A stretch of DNA of 64,000 bases from Salinibacterium sp. UTAS2018 (lineage in GTDB: Bacteria; Actinomycetota; Actinomycetes; Actinomycetales; Microbacteriaceae), in NCBI RefSeq assembly GCF_004118935.1, contig NZ_CP035375.1:1-64000 (forward strand), in the 5' to 3' direction. Below, in pieces: positions 11,251 through 22,857 of the stretch (position 1 is its first letter; the number at the start of each line of letters is the position of its first letter). Below the pieces are notes generated by a model. That model worked only from the letters and a program-made list of their open reading frames with translations. It did not search any database and was not told where the DNA came from. Position numbers and translations under genes: made by a program.

Positions 11251-12401
11251 CAGCTGGAGTACGCGCTGTTCTCATGCACGTAATCGTGCGTGAGGTCGTT
11301 GGTCAGAATGGTTGCTTCGGCATCGCCCGTCGCCAGATCGATCAGCACGTGCACAGCGCGTCCTGTGAGATCCACCTCGTCGCGCGAACGGTCGGGGGCA
11401 CCCGCGTGGCAGACCCGCACACCGTTCATCGAAACATCGACCGCGTAGGGGTCGAACGCGGCATCCGTGGTCCCGATCGCGGCCAAGACGCGACCCCAGT
11501 TGGGGTCGTTGCCGAAGATCGCGGCCTTGAACAGATTGTTTCGGGCAACTGAGCGGCCGACGACAACAGCATCGTCTTCGCTCTCAGCGCCGACAACTTC
11601 GATGCGGATGTCGTGGCTCGCGCCCTCAGCATCGCCCTGCAGCTGTTCGGCCAGGTCGTTGCACACACTCGTGACGAGCGCGGCGAACTCGGCTGCGTCA
11701 GGCGTCACTTCCGAGGCACCGGACGCCATGAGCGTCACTTGGTCGTTCGTCGACATGCAACCGTCAGAGTCGAGGCGGTCGAAGCTCACTCGAGTGGCTT
11801 CGCGAAGCGCGGCGTCAAGGTCAGCGGCGGCGACAGCGGCGTCAGTGGTGATAACCACGAGCATGGTCGCAAGGCCGGGCGCGAGCATCCCGGCACCCTT
11901 AGCCATGCCACCGACGGTGTAACCGATGCCGGTCGCGATAGCCGTTTTGGGCTTGCTGTCGGTCGTCATGATCGCGAGAGAGGCGTTCGTACCGCCCTCG
12001 GCGCTGAGCGCGGTGGCTGCGGCGGACATGCCCGCGAGAACCTTGTCTTGCGGGAGCTGCTCGCCGATGAGACCAGTCGAACAGACAAGGATGTCGCCCG
12101 CCGACGCATCGAGTGCTTCAGCAACGTGCTCGGCGGTGGCGTGCGTCACCTGGAAACCCTGCGGCCCGGTAAAGCAGTTAGCCCCACCCGAGTTGAGGGC
12201 GATCGCCGTGACGACACCATCGTCGATGACCTGCTTCGACCAGATGATCGGATGCGCTTGGGCACGGTTGCTGGTGAAGACCGCGGCCGCATCGAAGCGG
12301 GGCCCGCGATTAACGACGAGGGCGACATCGAGGCCACCACTCGCCTTGAGACCGGCTTCGACACCGGCGGCTTCGAATCCTGCGGCTGCTGTGACACTCA
12401 T
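11250..12401 (-). CDS. argJ: Glutamate N-acetyltransferase / amino-acid N-acetyltransferase
   Basis: Moves the acetyl group from acetylornithine to glutamate, closing the arginine cycle. The 383-residue precursor should self-cleave before the threonine in GLATML (about residue 180) to give alpha and beta chains; KGAGMLAPG precedes the site, as in the family. The stop overlaps the argB start by one base, and the gene overlaps argC by 4 bp. Confidence 0.96.
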   Translation of the reverse strand: MSVTAAAGFEAAGVEAGLKASGGLDVALVVNRGPRFDAAAVFTSNRAQAHPIIWSKQVIDDGVVTAIALNSGGANCFTGPQGFQVTHATAEHVAEALDASAGDILVCSTGLIGEQLPQDKVLAGMSAAATALSAEGGTNASLAIMTTDSKPKTAIATGIGYTVGGMAKGAGMLAPGLATMLVVITTDAAVAAADLDAALREATRVSFDRLDSDGCMSTNDQVTLMASGASEVTPDAAEFAALVTSVCNDLAEQLQGDAEGASHDIRIEVVGAESEDDAVVVGRSVARNNLFKAAIFGNDPNWGRVLAAIGTTDAAFDPYAVDVSMNGVRVCHAGAPDRSRDEVDLTGRAVHVLIDLATGDAEATILTNDLTHDYVHENSAYSS

Positions 12402-13444
12402 GGTGCTACTCCGTCCAGCGCGAGACCGAGGGTTTCCTCAAGGCCTAACGCGATATTTGTCGATTGAATGGCGGCGCCTGCGGTGCCCTTGACGAGATTG
12501 TCGATCGCACTGATAACGACGACACGACGAGCGGCCTCGTCGATAGCCAGGCCGATGAGAGCCGTGTTGGCACCGAGGGTATCCGCCGTGCGGGGGAACT
12601 GCCCCTCGGGCAAAACGTGGACGAAAGGCTCATCGGCGTACGCGGTCTCCCACGCTTCGCGCACCTGAGCGGCAGTAACACCGTCAGCAAGTTTCGCTGT
12701 GGTCGTGGCGAGGATTCCCCGCGACATCGGCACCAGCATCGGGGTGAATGAGACGGTGACGCTCGCAGCGCCCGCAACCTTCAAGTTCTGAGCGATCTCG
12801 GGAGTATGGCGATGAGTGCCGCCCACGGCATACGCCGAGGCTGAGCCCATCATTTCACTCGCCAGCAGATTCACTTTGAGGCTCTTGCCCGCGCCAGAAG
12901 GGCCGACAGCCAGCACTGCAACGATGTCTTCGGCCTCGATGAGAGAGGAACGGATGCCGGGGGCGAGAGCCAGCGTGATCGCGGTGACATTGCATCCGGG
13001 CACCGCGATACGCTTCGACCCGGTGAGCGCCTGCCGTTGCGTGCCGCCGGCGGCATGCAGCAGTTCGGGCATCCCGTAATCCCAGGCACCGAAGTATTCA
13101 CCGCCATAGAACGCAGCCCAGTCATCGGGGCTCGTCAGGCGGTGGTCGGCGCCACAGTCCACGACGAGGGTGTCGGGGCTGAGTTCAGCCGTCAACTCCC
13201 CCGACTTGCCATGCGGCAGGGCGAAGAAAACGACATCATGGCCGGCGAGCACAGACGGCTCGGTCGGCTGGAGTTCGAGGTGCGACAGCGACCGCAGATG
13301 CGGTTGCACATCGATCAAGCGCTGGCCAGCGTTGCTAAACGCTGTCACTGTTTGAACGTCGAGCTCTGGATGGGTGGACAAGAGGCGAAGAAGCTCGCCA
13401 CCGGCATAACCGCTGGCGCCGGCCACAGCGACCGAAATTGACAT
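12398..13444 (-). CDS. argC: N-acetyl-gamma-glutamyl-phosphate reductase
   Basis: Reduces acetylglutamyl phosphate with NADPH. The 348-residue protein has the Rossmann motif [14 protein letters not shown] near the N-terminus and the active cysteine in VPGCNVTAI. The frame is open to 13480, but the ATG at 13444 begins right before the Rossmann fold and has a GAAGG Shine-Dalgarno 7 nt upstream. It is the first gene of argCJBDFGH. I see no clear AT-rich ARG-box palindrome in the 280 bp upstream. Confidence 0.96.
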   Translation of the reverse strand: MSISVAVAGASGYAGGELLRLLSTHPELDVQTVTAFSNAGQRLIDVQPHLRSLSHLELQPTEPSVLAGHDVVFFALPHGKSGELTAELSPDTLVVDCGADHRLTSPDDWAAFYGGEYFGAWDYGMPELLHAAGGTQRQALTGSKRIAVPGCNVTAITLALAPGIRSSLIEAEDIVAVLAVGPSGAGKSLKVNLLASEMMGSASAYAVGGTHRHTPEIAQNLKVAGAASVTVSFTPMLVPMSRGILATTTAKLADGVTAAQVREAWETAYADEPFVHVLPEGQFPRTADTLGANTALIGLAIDEAARRVVVISAIDNLVKGTAGAAIQSTNIALGLEETLGLALDGVAP

Positions 13445-13725
13445 GGATTTACCTTCAGTGGGGTTCGGAAACGAGAACACTTGCGGCGGCGTTTCACACG
13501 ACCTCGTGGGTCATGGCAAAACTCCGCCTATCGTCGCTCGTCAGCCCCGCGCAGTACCGGCGAAGACGGCGCGACAAAGCGCAGCGAGAGTCGCTGGCAG
13601 CAGGCGCGGAGGTCGGTCACATTTCTAGCGTAGTGCCCCCAACGGGCGGCAAGCTAATCGACAAACACACAAAGCCGGTCGCCACCGCAATGGTGACGAC
13701 CGGCTTTCGGCGTTTCTAGGTTTTT
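13445..13725. other. argC upstream region
   Basis: A 281-bp intergenic stretch. It should hold the arg promoter (minus strand) and contains the pheT terminator hairpin at its far end. No ORF here is convincing; the one open on the plus strand is arginine-rich out-of-frame sequence with no family likeness. Confidence 0.5.
13671..13707 (-). terminator. pheT terminator hairpin
   Basis: A 16-bp stem with one mismatch (AAAGCCGGTCGCCACC against its complement) and a 5-nt loop, 19 bp past the pheT stop. The minus-strand side continues into GTGTGTTTG, a loose U-rich tail. Confidence 0.8.
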
Positions 13726-16217
13726 CTACTCGCGCAGTTCAGCTCCGACCCGCTCACCAGCGAGAGCGACGGCAGCGTTCTTCGCGTCGGTGGCTTCGAC
13801 CTGCGTGAGCGTGCGATCCGGGGCGCGGAAGCGCAGAGCAAACGTCAGCGACTTGTGCGTTTCGGGGATGCCCGTGCCGCGGTAGTCGTCAACGAGGCGC
13901 ACCTGTTCCAGAAGCTCGCCGGCCCCCTCGCGGATGAGAGCCAAGAGCTCTCCGGCCTGAACCTCGGTCGGCACCACCAGAGAAAGATCCTGGGTTGCCG
14001 CCGGGTAGGAGACAATTGGCGTCGCTGCGACATCCTCTGCCGCATGCTGAATCAGCACGGTGAGGTCGACTTCAAGCACCGCAACGACACGAGGCAGGTC
14101 GAGCTCCTGAGCGAGTGCGGGAAGCAGTTCACCGGCGTAGCCCACGGTCTTGTCACCCACGCGAAGTTCCGCGGTGCGGCCAGGGTGCATTGAGTGATGG
14201 CTGCCCGTGACAATGTCGATCTCCACCGAGAGCGTCGCCGCCACGTGCTGAACAGTTGCTAGAGCATCCGCGAGTCCACGGGAGACGGGCTGCTGGCCCG
14301 GTTGACGCGTCACGGCATCGCCAAGGAACAGCGCGGCGACGTGCCACGGCTGGTCCGGGATGCTCGAGCGAAGGTCCGCGAGATCAGCGTCGCTCGGCAG
14401 CTCGTAACCGAGAGGCAACGAGGCACTGCCGTAGCTACGGCCAGCTTCGGGCAGGAACACTGTTCCGACCTCGAAGAGCGCCAAGTCGGTCAGCCCACGA
14501 GACACGTTGCGGTGGGCGATCGCCGCGAGGCCTGGGATCAACGTGCGACGCATCGTGGCGGCATCCGGATCCAGAGCGTTGGCAAGCCTGATCGTTGTCG
14601 CTCCCCCGGCCTCCGGCGAACCAAAGAGGTCGTTCGAGTGCTGGGAGATGAACGGGTAGGCCAACACCTCGGTGAGACCGGATGCTGCAAGGCTGTTCGA
14701 CACCGTACGTCGCAGTCGCTGCGCCCGCGTAAGCCCGCGGCCCGGAGGTGCAATCGGAAGCACGGCGGGAATGCGGTCGTAGCCCACGATGCGAGCCACT
14801 TCTTCAACGAGCGTTGTCTTATCGCCGAGGTCGGGGCGCCAGCTGGGCGGTGTGACGCTCCAGCCGGTGTCGGTTGATTCGACCGTTGCGCCGATCGCCT
14901 GCAGCGAATCAGTGATTTCGTCAGCGGAGTAGTGCACGCCGATGAGGCCCTGAGCGTAGCCCTCGGGCAGGTCAACGGCATCCGCGGTGTGATCGGCGAG
15001 CAGGTCGCTGCCGAGCTCATCGACGGTTCCGCCGCCCAACTCGACCAGCAGCTCGACGACGCGCGCCGCAGCGGCAGGAGCCACCAGCGGGTCGACTCCG
15101 CGCTCGAAGCGACGCGATGCTTCGCTGCCGAGCTTGTGGCGACGAGCGGTGCGCGCGATCGAAATAGGCTCGAAGTTTGCGGCTTCGATAAGCACGTTGG
15201 TGGAGGCATCCGTAATCTCGGTACTCGCACCACCCATGACGCCAGCAAGCCCGATCGGGCCTGACTCATCGGTGATCAGCAAATCCTCGGGGTTGAGCGT
15301 GCGGGCTTTGTCGTCGAGCGTCGTGAGGGTCTCCCCTGCGTGAGCGCGACGAACCCTGAGCCCACCGGCTACACGATCGAGGTCGTATGCGTGAATCGGC
15401 TGCCCGAGCTCGAGCATCACGTAGTTCGTAATGTCGACCGTGAGTGAGATCGAGCGGATGCCGGCCAGCGTCAGACGCGTAATCATCCACGTGGGCGTTG
15501 CCTTGGTGACATCCACGTTCCGTACGACACGCGTCACGAAGGCTCGCACTCCGGCGCGACCACGAATCGGTGCGTCATCAGCGATGACAACCGGGAATCC
15601 GCTGGCCTCGGTGATGGTAGGAGCATCAGCAGGGTCAGTAAATGTTGCCCCCGTGGAGAGCGCGTATTCGCGGGCGACGCCCCGGAGTGACATGGCGTAG
15701 CCGCGGTCGGGCGTGACATTGATCTCTACCGCGAAGTCATCGAGACCGAGCAGCTCGATCGCGCTCGTTCCGACCTCGGGATCGAGACCCAATGTGGACA
15801 ACACGAGGATGCCGTCGTGCTCGTCTCCGAGACCGAGCTCACGAGTAGACGCGATCATTCCATCGGAGACGTGACCATAGGTCTTGCGCGCGGCAATGGG
15901 GAACGGGCCAGGAAGAACCGAACCGGGCAAAGTCACAACGACCTTGTCGCCGACAACAAAGTTGTGGGCTCCGCACACGATGCCGCGAGGCTCGGCTTCG
16001 CCAACGTCGACCTGGCACCAGTTGATGGTCTTGCCATTGGACTGGGGCTCGCCAACGAACTCGAGCACTTGGCCAACAACGACCGGGCCCGAGATATCGA
16101 AGCCGTGAACGTCTTCTTCTTCAAAGCCGACTTTGACGAGGGCGGCATGAACTTGCTCGTGCGTAATGTCTGCGGGGATCTCAACGAATTCCCGCAACCA
16201 ACTCATGGGAACTTTCA

Positions 16218-16218
<1 letters not shown>
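13726..16218 (-). CDS. pheT: Phenylalanyl-tRNA synthetase beta chain
   Basis: The beta subunit of the alpha2-beta2 enzyme. The 830-residue protein has the N-terminal tRNA-binding (EMAP-like) domain at about residues 40-155, a B3/B4 editing domain, a B5 domain, the central pseudo-synthetase fold and a C-terminal anticodon-binding FDX-ACB domain (about 735-828). Its start overlaps the pheS stop by one base, so subunit synthesis is coupled. Confidence 0.98.
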
Positions 16219-17309
<1,091 letters not shown>

Positions 17310-18254
17310 CTAGTACCCGCCGCCGCCAGTGCTGCCGTTGTCAATGCCGTAGCTGGCATGACCGCGCGGTGGCATCGTGATGGCACGCGTGCCGTCGATT
17401 CCCGGTTGCTTAGGAACATCCGGAGTGGTTGCACCATCCTTCGGCCCGCTCTTCTTGGCGACGTAGCGCGCGATGTACGAGAGGCTCACGTTCATGACGA
17501 GGTAAATGACCAGACCGATGGCGAACAGTGTGAAGACGTAGCGGCTGCCGTAGAAGTTCTGGAGCTCCTTGATCGTGCGGGAGAGCTCCGGGTAGGCAAC
17601 CACGTAGGCAAGCGATGTGTCCTTTAGCAGAACCACGAGTTGCGCCAGAATGATTGGCAACATCTGACGGAAAGCCTGCGGAAACTCGATGATGAACCGA
17701 GTCTGCAGCGAGGTGAGCCCGATTGACAGACCGCCTTCGCGTTGCCCCTTGGGTAGAGAACTGATGCCGGCTCGCAACGCTTCACCGATGATCGCGCCGT
17801 TGTAAATCGCGAGACCGAGTACACCGGCCCAGTAGCCACCGGTCGAGAACATCAGGAACACGAAGAAGATGAGGAGCAACAGCGGCATGCCGCGGAAGAT
17901 CTCGAGAGCGATCGAGGTGGGGATACGAATCCACTTGGATGCTGCGGTGCGTCCAAAGGAGAACAAGATACCGATGATGATCGCGAGCACTGCCGCCACT
18001 CCCGCCATGCGGAGAGTGTTGACCACACCGCGGCCAAAAGCGCCCCAGATTTCGGGGTCGGAGAGGATGTCGGTTCGCGACGGGTCGAAAAGCCCGGGCT
18101 GTTCGGCGCCGTTAGCACTGACGCGAGGAGCCGCGAGGATGAAGTAGACCCAGACGATGAGCCCGATAATCAGAACGGCACCGACAACAGATGCGATGGC
18201 CGAGTTGCGCCGGGTCTTAGGACCGGGGGCGTCGTACAGTACGCTCGCGCTCAT
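17310..18254 (-). CDS. gluD: Glutamate-type amino acid ABC transporter permease (GluD-like)
   Basis: A 314-residue permease of the HisM/GlnP type. The first hydrophobic segment is about residues 20-42; the transport core with the EAA loop EALRAGISSLPKGQREGG lies at about 158-175. Residues after about 260 form a soluble tail rich in proline and glycine, including GSTGGGGY at the end. It overlaps gluC by 4 bp. The symbol follows the Corynebacterium gluABCD order; glutamate as substrate is inference. Confidence 0.85.
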   Translation of the reverse strand: MSASVLYDAPGPKTRRNSAIASVVGAVLIIGLIVWVYFILAAPRVSANGAEQPGLFDPSRTDILSDPEIWGAFGRGVVNTLRMAGVAAVLAIIIGILFSFGRTAASKWIRIPTSIALEIFRGMPLLLLIFFVFLMFSTGGYWAGVLGLAIYNGAIIGEALRAGISSLPKGQREGGLSIGLTSLQTRFIIEFPQAFRQMLPIILAQLVVLLKDTSLAYVVAYPELSRTIKELQNFYGSRYVFTLFAIGLVIYLVMNVSLSYIARYVAKKSGPKDGATTPDVPKQPGIDGTRAITMPPRGHASYGIDNGSTGGGGY

Positions 18255-18919
18255 CGCAGCACCATAACCTTCTTCTCGATCGCTCCGGCTATCAGCCCAA
18301 GCGGAATAGTGATTGCCAAATACAGCGCAGCGGCGTAAACGAGGGTAAGAAGCACGAGGTCGCCGTGGTCACGCGACGCGGATCCCGTTGCTTTGAAGAG
18401 CTCGTTGACGAAGAACGCCCCGGCCACCGAAGTGTTTTTGGTCAACGCGATGAACACGTTGATGAGTGGCGGAACCACCATACGGCTGGCCTGCGGAAGA
18501 ATCACGAGACCAACTGTCTGAGTGAATCCCATACCGATACTGCGGGCGGCTTCGGCCTGGCCCACGGGAACTCCGTTGAATCCGGAACGCACCGCTTCCG
18601 CAACGAATGGCGAGGTGTACAGCGTTAGGCCAAGCGCGGCTAGCAAGAAGTAGTCGAGATCCACACCAAGGATGGGAAGAACAAACGCACAGAAGAAGAG
18701 GACCAGCAGCAACGGGATATTACGCAGAATTTCCGTGTAGACGGTCGCAAAAATGCGCAAAGACGGAACCGGCGAGATACGCATCGCCGCGATCAGAACC
18801 CCAAGAATAAACGCGCCGACGCCCGCGATGCCCAGAAGGGCCAGCGTCAGAAGAAAGCCCTGCATATAGAGCGGCGTTATATCGACAAGGGCGTCGATCG
18901 CGTTAGTGATGACGTCCAT
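18251..18919 (-). CDS. gluC: Glutamate-type amino acid ABC transporter permease (GluC-like)
   Basis: A 222-residue permease of the polar amino acid family, with about five membrane segments and the EAA motif EAVRSGFNGVPVGQAEAARSIG (about residues 108-129) that contacts the ATPase. It pairs with GluD to form the channel. It follows the gluB terminator hairpin by only about 40 bp, so its expression depends on read-through or RNA processing. Confidence 0.87.
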   Translation of the reverse strand: MDVITNAIDALVDITPLYMQGFLLTLALLGIAGVGAFILGVLIAAMRISPVPSLRIFATVYTEILRNIPLLLVLFFCAFVLPILGVDLDYFLLAALGLTLYTSPFVAEAVRSGFNGVPVGQAEAARSIGMGFTQTVGLVILPQASRMVVPPLINVFIALTKNTSVAGAFFVNELFKATGSASRDHGDLVLLTLVYAAALYLAITIPLGLIAGAIEKKVMVLR

Positions 18920-18956
18920 CCGGGCCTCCTGGAATGTAAAAGAAAAGAACGTGAAA

Positions 18957-18989
18957 GGTGCTCGCTCGCGCTAGAGGCGAGCGAGCACC
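18957..18989 (-). terminator. Strong intra-operon terminator after gluB
   Basis: A perfect 13-bp stem (GGTGCTCGCTCGC with its complement), 7-nt loop, 7 bp past the gluB stop. On the minus strand a T-rich stretch follows (TTTCACGTTCTTTTCTTTTA). This is the best intrinsic terminator in the window, yet it lies inside gluABCD. Confidence 0.85.
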
Positions 18990-18996
18990 GAGCACA

Positions 18997-19872
18997 CTAG
19001 TTGCTGTAGCGGTCTACAGCGGGCGGGGTCGGAAGCTTCAGGACCTGGCCTGCAGTGTCGTTCCACGCAGCATCCCACGAACCGTCAGAGTACGAAGTCT
19101 CAAGAACATCGTTGATGTAGTCGCGGAACGCGTCATCTTCGAGGCCGAGACCGATGCCGTAAGGCTCTTCGGTGAACGGGTTACTGAGAACTTCGAACTC
19201 ACCAGCATTCTGGTCGGCAAGTCCTGCCAAGATCACGTTGTCAGTAGTGACAGCGATAACTTTGCCGCTACGAAGCGGCTCGAGGCAAGCGGAGTAGGCG
19301 TCAGTGGTGATGAGGTTGACGTCGTACTCAGCGATGTTCTTCTCTGAGGTCGAACCGGCAACGCTGCAGACGTCCTTGCCTGCGAGGTCCTCGGGGCCAG
19401 TGATGCCCTCGGGGTTACCTGCGAGAACGAGGATGTCCTGACCAGCGTTGTAGTAAGGACCAGCGAAGGAAATAACTTCCTTGCGAGTGTCGTTGATCGT
19501 GTAGGTCGCGATAACGATGTCTACGTCACCGTTCTGGATGAACGTCTCGCGGTTAGCGGAAACAGTTTCTTTCCACTCGATGTTGTCTTCACTAATGCCG
19601 AGCGAAGCGGCAATGATCTTGCCAATTTCGACGTCGAAGCCAACGGGGTCGCCCGACGGTCCCTTAAGACCGAACAGCGGCTGGTCAAACTTGGTGCCGA
19701 TGGTGATCTTTCCGGCCTCAGCGAGGTCAGCCATCGTGGTGCCTGCTTCGAAGTCAGGAACAACCATGTCGGTGTCATCGGTAGTAGACGAAGTGTCTGC
19801 TGCACATGCGCCGAGGCCAAGAAGACCTACGACGGCGATGGCAGAAATCATCAGACCTTTTTTGAGTCTCAT
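18997..19872 (-). CDS. gluB: Glutamate-type solute-binding lipoprotein (GluB-like)
   Basis: The extracellular binding protein of the transporter. The 291-residue precursor has a signal peptide with lipobox LGLGAC and lipid-modified Cys23, then a bacterial extracellular solute-binding family 3 domain (about residues 55-280) with ITIGTKFDQPLFG and PVGFDVEIGK. The frame is open to 20007, but the ATG at 19872 has an AAGGAG Shine-Dalgarno 7 nt upstream and gives a proper signal peptide. Confidence 0.92.
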   Translation of the reverse strand: MRLKKGLMISAIAVVGLLGLGACAADTSSTTDDTDMVVPDFEAGTTMADLAEAGKITIGTKFDQPLFGLKGPSGDPVGFDVEIGKIIAASLGISEDNIEWKETVSANRETFIQNGDVDIVIATYTINDTRKEVISFAGPYYNAGQDILVLAGNPEGITGPEDLAGKDVCSVAGSTSEKNIAEYDVNLITTDAYSACLEPLRSGKVIAVTTDNVILAGLADQNAGEFEVLSNPFTEEPYGIGLGLEDDAFRDYINDVLETSYSDGSWDAAWNDTAGQVLKLPTPPAVDRYSN

Positions 19873-19909
19873 GTTTTTCTCCTTGCTGCTGTGAGGATTA
19901 CCCGCTGAG

Positions 19910-20662
19910 TTAGTGGGTAAGGATTTTCGAGAGGAAGTCTTGCGCTCTCGGAGATTGAGGGTTGGTGAAGAATTGCTCGGGCTCGGCCTCTTCAACAATT
20001 TCGCCATCCGCCATGAAAATCACGCGGTCGGCCGCCTTGCGGGCGAAGCCCATTTCGTGGGTGACCACGAGCATGGTCATGCCGTCTTTTGCCAGCTGCA
20101 CCATGACATCCAGAACCTCATTGATCATCTCGGGGTCAAGAGCCGAGGTGGGCTCGTCGAGAAGGATGATTTTCGGGTCCATGGCGAGAGAGCGTGCAAT
20201 AGCGACGCGCTGTTGCTGGCCACCAGAGAGTTGAGCCGGCATCTTGGACGCTTGGTTGCCGATACCGACGCGATCGAGTAACTCCATCGCGTTCTTATCG
20301 GCCTCGGCCTTGGATAGCTTGCGCACGCGGCGCGGACCGAGGGTGACGTTCTCAAGAATCGTCTTGTGGGCGAAGAGATTGAACGACTGGAAGACCATGC
20401 CGACGTCTGCACGCAGCTTGGCTAGGCCGGAGCCCTCTTCAGGAAGCAGCTTGCCATCAATAGTGATGGTGCCGTCATCGATGGTCTCAAGCCGGTTAAT
20501 CGCACGACAGAGCGTGGACTTACCTGAACCACTCGGCCCAATAACGACAACTACCTCACCACGTTTAATGGTGGTGGAGATGTCTTTGAGCACGTGAAGC
20601 TCACCGTAATGTTTGTTGACATGGTCGATTACGACCAGAGGTTCACCGCTCTGTGCTGCCAT
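19910..20662 (-). CDS. gluA: Glutamate-type amino acid ABC transporter ATPase (GluA-like)
   Basis: Energises the transporter. The 250-residue ATPase has Walker A GPSGSGKST (about residues 37-45), Q-loop FQSFNLF, signature LSGGQQQR (about 144-151), Walker B IILLDEPTS (about 164-172) and the switch histidine in VVTHEMGFA. It is the first gene of gluABCD, matching the Corynebacterium order. Confidence 0.93.
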   Translation of the reverse strand: MAAQSGEPLVVIDHVNKHYGELHVLKDISTTIKRGEVVVVIGPSGSGKSTLCRAINRLETIDDGTITIDGKLLPEEGSGLAKLRADVGMVFQSFNLFAHKTILENVTLGPRRVRKLSKAEADKNAMELLDRVGIGNQASKMPAQLSGGQQQRVAIARSLAMDPKIILLDEPTSALDPEMINEVLDVMVQLAKDGMTMLVVTHEMGFARKAADRVIFMADGEIVEEAEPEQFFTNPQSPRAQDFLSKILTH

Positions 20663-20668
20663 ACAGAA

Positions 20669-20698
20669 AGATAATCACATGCGTTCAACCACGGTCAA
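20669..20698 (-). promoter_or_regulatory. Candidate gluABCD promoter
   Basis: On the minus strand TTGACC (20693-20698) and TTATCT (20669-20674) are spaced 18 bp apart, just upstream of gluA. Confidence 0.4.
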
Positions 20699-20754
20699 TC
20701 GGCGCGCCTAGTCGTAACACGCTCGTGACACTAAAACACGAACAAAGTCTCGCG

Positions 20755-21558
20755 CTAGTTGCTGCGTTGCGCGAATGCACTCTCGTACAGACACACCGAC
20801 GCCGCGGTCGCGAGATTCATCGACTCCGCGTGGCCGTAGATGGGCACCGAAATAACCCAGTCGGCGAGCACATAGTGCTCATCCGTAAGGCCACGGGCTT
20901 CATTACCGAACAACCACGCTGACGGGTGGTTGAGCACACCTTCGTTGCGCGCAGCCAAGAGATCTCCGCCCTTGATGTCGGCGGCCAAAATACGCACGCC
21001 TTCACCTTTGACACGTTCAAGCACTTCTTCGAGCTCCGCCCCCACAGCGACAGGCACGTGGAAGAGCGATCCCGTGGTGGCGCGAACGACCTTGGGATTG
21101 TAAAGATCAACGCTGCGGCCAGTCAGGATGACTGCGTCAGCGCCAGCGGCATCCGCGGCTCGGATGATCGTGCCAGCGTTACCGGGATCGCGAACCTCCT
21201 CGAGGATCGCGATGAGCTTGGGGCCATCCGCAAGGATGTCCTTTAACGAGGTGGGGAATTGACGGCACACCGCGAGCACGCCCTGAGGCGTAACGGTGTC
21301 GGCCATTGTCTCGAGCACCTGCTCCGATACAAACTCAATTTCAACCCCCGCTTCCTCGGCGGCGCGAGCGATACCGCTGTGGCGCTCAAGGGCGGTGGGA
21401 GTGGCGTACAGCTCGACCAAGAGATCCGGACGAAACTCGAGAGCTTCGGAAACCGACTGCGGACCCTCTAAGAGAAAAAGCCCAGTCTCAGACCGGGCGC
21501 TCTTCTTAGCGAGTTTGGCTACTGCTCGTACGCGTGGAGAACGCGGGTTATCAATCAC
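20755..21558 (-). CDS. TrmH/SpoU family RNA 2'-O-methyltransferase
   Basis: A 267-residue SPOUT methyltransferase. The N-terminal substrate-binding domain begins IDNPRSPRVRAVAKLAKKSAR; the C-terminal knot has DPGNAGTIIRAADAAGA (motif 1, about residues 126-142), LFGNEARGL (motif 2, about 215-223) and IPIYGHAESMNLATAASVCLYE (motif 3). It probably methylates a ribose in 23S rRNA or tRNA; the exact site cannot be told from sequence. It follows the rplT operon on the same strand. Confidence 0.9.
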   Translation of the reverse strand: MIDNPRSPRVRAVAKLAKKSARSETGLFLLEGPQSVSEALEFRPDLLVELYATPTALERHSGIARAAEEAGVEIEFVSEQVLETMADTVTPQGVLAVCRQFPTSLKDILADGPKLIAILEEVRDPGNAGTIIRAADAAGADAVILTGRSVDLYNPKVVRATTGSLFHVPVAVGAELEEVLERVKGEGVRILAADIKGGDLLAARNEGVLNHPSAWLFGNEARGLTDEHYVLADWVISVPIYGHAESMNLATAASVCLYESAFAQRSN

Positions 21559-21594
21559 GCGTCAACCCTAAGCTTGCAGCCCCGTTAAACGGCT

Positions 21595-21639
21595 ATCGGC
21601 ACGCTGCGGGGACCAGATTGGCCTCTACAGCGTGCCGAT
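21595..21639 (-). terminator. infC-rpmI-rplT terminator hairpin
   Basis: A perfect 12-bp stem (ATCGGCACGCTG and its complement) around a 21-nt loop, 23 bp past the rplT stop. There is no long T-run. Confidence 0.6.
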
Positions 21640-21662
21640 TGCACGAATAGTTGTGCGGCTAG

Positions 21663-22049
21663 TTACGCAGCCGAACGGGGTGCCGACGTGTCAGCGGGCA
21701 GTGCAGCCTTAGCGGTTGCAACCAGCGAGGCGAACGTGGCGGGCTCGGTGACGGCGAGGTCAGCGAGGATACGACGGTCAACCTGAACTCCGGCCAGGTT
21801 CAAGCCCTGGATGAGACGGTTGTAGGTCAGTCCGTTGGCACGCGAAGCAGCGTTGATGCGCTGGATCCACAGGCGACGGAATTCACCCTTGCGGGCACGA
21901 CGGTCGCGGTACGCGTAGACGAGCGAGTGAGTGACCTGCTCCTTGGCCTTACGGTACAGACGCGAACGCTGTCCGCGGTAACCCTTGGCGCGCTCGAGGA
22001 TAACCCGGCGCTTCTTGTGAGCGTTTACCGCCCTTTTAACTCTTGCCAT
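21663..22049 (-). CDS. rplT: 50S ribosomal protein L20
   Basis: An early-binding 23S rRNA protein needed for large-subunit assembly. The 128-residue sequence begins [15 protein letters not shown] and has [21 protein letters not shown] and [17 protein letters not shown], all standard for L20. A short alanine/proline-rich tail exceeds the usual end. It is the third gene of infC-rpmI-rplT. Confidence 0.98.
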   Translation of the reverse strand: MARVKRAVNAHKKRRVILERAKGYRGQRSRLYRKAKEQVTHSLVYAYRDRRARKGEFRRLWIQRINAASRANGLTYNRLIQGLNLAGVQVDRRILADLAVTEPATFASLVATAKAALPADTSAPRSAA

Positions 22050-22067
22050 GATGTATTTCCTAAACCC

Positions 22068-22262
22068 TTACTTACCGAGAAGCTTCTTGATTGTCTTGGC
22101 GTCCTGCGGTGCAACAACCTGATCCTGGTTCAGCGCGCGCTTGCGCTTGCTGCTCTTGACCTCGAGGTTGTGTCGCATACCAGCCTGCTGCTTCATGACC
22201 TTGCCGCTACCGGTGACCTTGAAACGCTTCTTGGTGCCTGAGTGCGTCTTCTGCTTAGGCAT
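22068..22262 (-). CDS. rpmI: 50S ribosomal protein L35
   Basis: A 64-residue basic ribosomal protein starting [14 protein letters not shown], typical for L35. The frame extends upstream inside infC, but the ATG at 22262 is the family start. It overlaps the end of infC by 8 bp, which couples the two. Confidence 0.98.
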   Translation of the reverse strand: MPKQKTHSGTKKRFKVTGSGKVMKQQAGMRHNLEVKSSKRKRALNQDQVVAPQDAKTIKKLLGK

Positions 22263-22857
22263 CTTTCTCCTCTTTCTCTGGAACTTCTGCCTCACGAGGC
22301 TTTTTGTTAGCGACCTTGCGGGCCTCGGCTTCAGCCTTAGCTGTTGCCTTGGTCTTGTGTGGGCCAATGATCATGACCATGTTGCGGCCGTCAATGGTCG
22401 GAGTCGATTCGATTGCTCCGAACTCGGACACATCTTCGGCAAACTTCTGGAGCAAACGGACGCCCTGATCAGGACGTGACTGCTCACGACCACGGAACAA
22501 GATCATTGCTTTGACCTTGTCGCCGCCTGAAAGGAAACCTTCGGCACGTTTGCGCTTGGTTTCGTAGTCGTGCTTGTCGATCTTCAAACGGAAACGAACC
22601 TCTTTAAGGATCGTGTTCGTCTGATTACGACGAGCTTCTTTCGCCTTCTGCGCCTCTTCGTACTTGAACTTGCCGTAATCCATGATCTTGGCAACGGGAG
22701 GCTTGGAGCTGGGAGCAACCTCGACCAAATCAAGATCTGCCTCTTGGGCGAGTCTGAGGGCGACGTCGATAGCGACGACACCGACTTGTTCGCCACCGGG
22801 TCCGACAAGACGGACCTCAGGGACTCGGATTCGGTCGTTGGTACGGGGATCGCTGAT
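22255..22857 (-). CDS. infC: Translation initiation factor IF-3, AUC start
   Basis: IF-3 keeps the 30S subunit free and checks start-codon pairing. The full N-domain is present only if translation starts at ATC 22857: residues 1-43 then read as the conserved [15 protein letters not shown]...RLAQEADLD, leading into [24 protein letters not shown] and the C-domain. Upstream frames give no ATG, GTG or TTG. An AAGGAG Shine-Dalgarno stands exactly 7 nt before ATC. The first internal alternative (TTG at 22728) would delete most of the N-domain. Product about 200 residues. E. coli infC uses AUU for autoregulation, so this is a parallel case. Confidence 0.93.
   Translation of the reverse strand: MSDPRTNDRIRVPEVRLVGPGGEQVGVVAIDVALRLAQEADLDLVEVAPSSKPPVAKIMDYGKFKYEEAQKAKEARRNQTNTILKEVRFRLKIDKHDYETKRKRAEGFLSGGDKVKAMILFRGREQSRPDQGVRLLQKFAEDVSEFGAIESTPTIDGRNMVMIIGPHKTKATAKAEAEARKVANKKPREAEVPEKEEKDA

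Noticed and set aside
13438..13719. 93-codon frame upstream of argC
   Set aside because: It overlaps the argC start and the pheT terminator, is arginine/serine-rich and lacks a ribosome-binding site.
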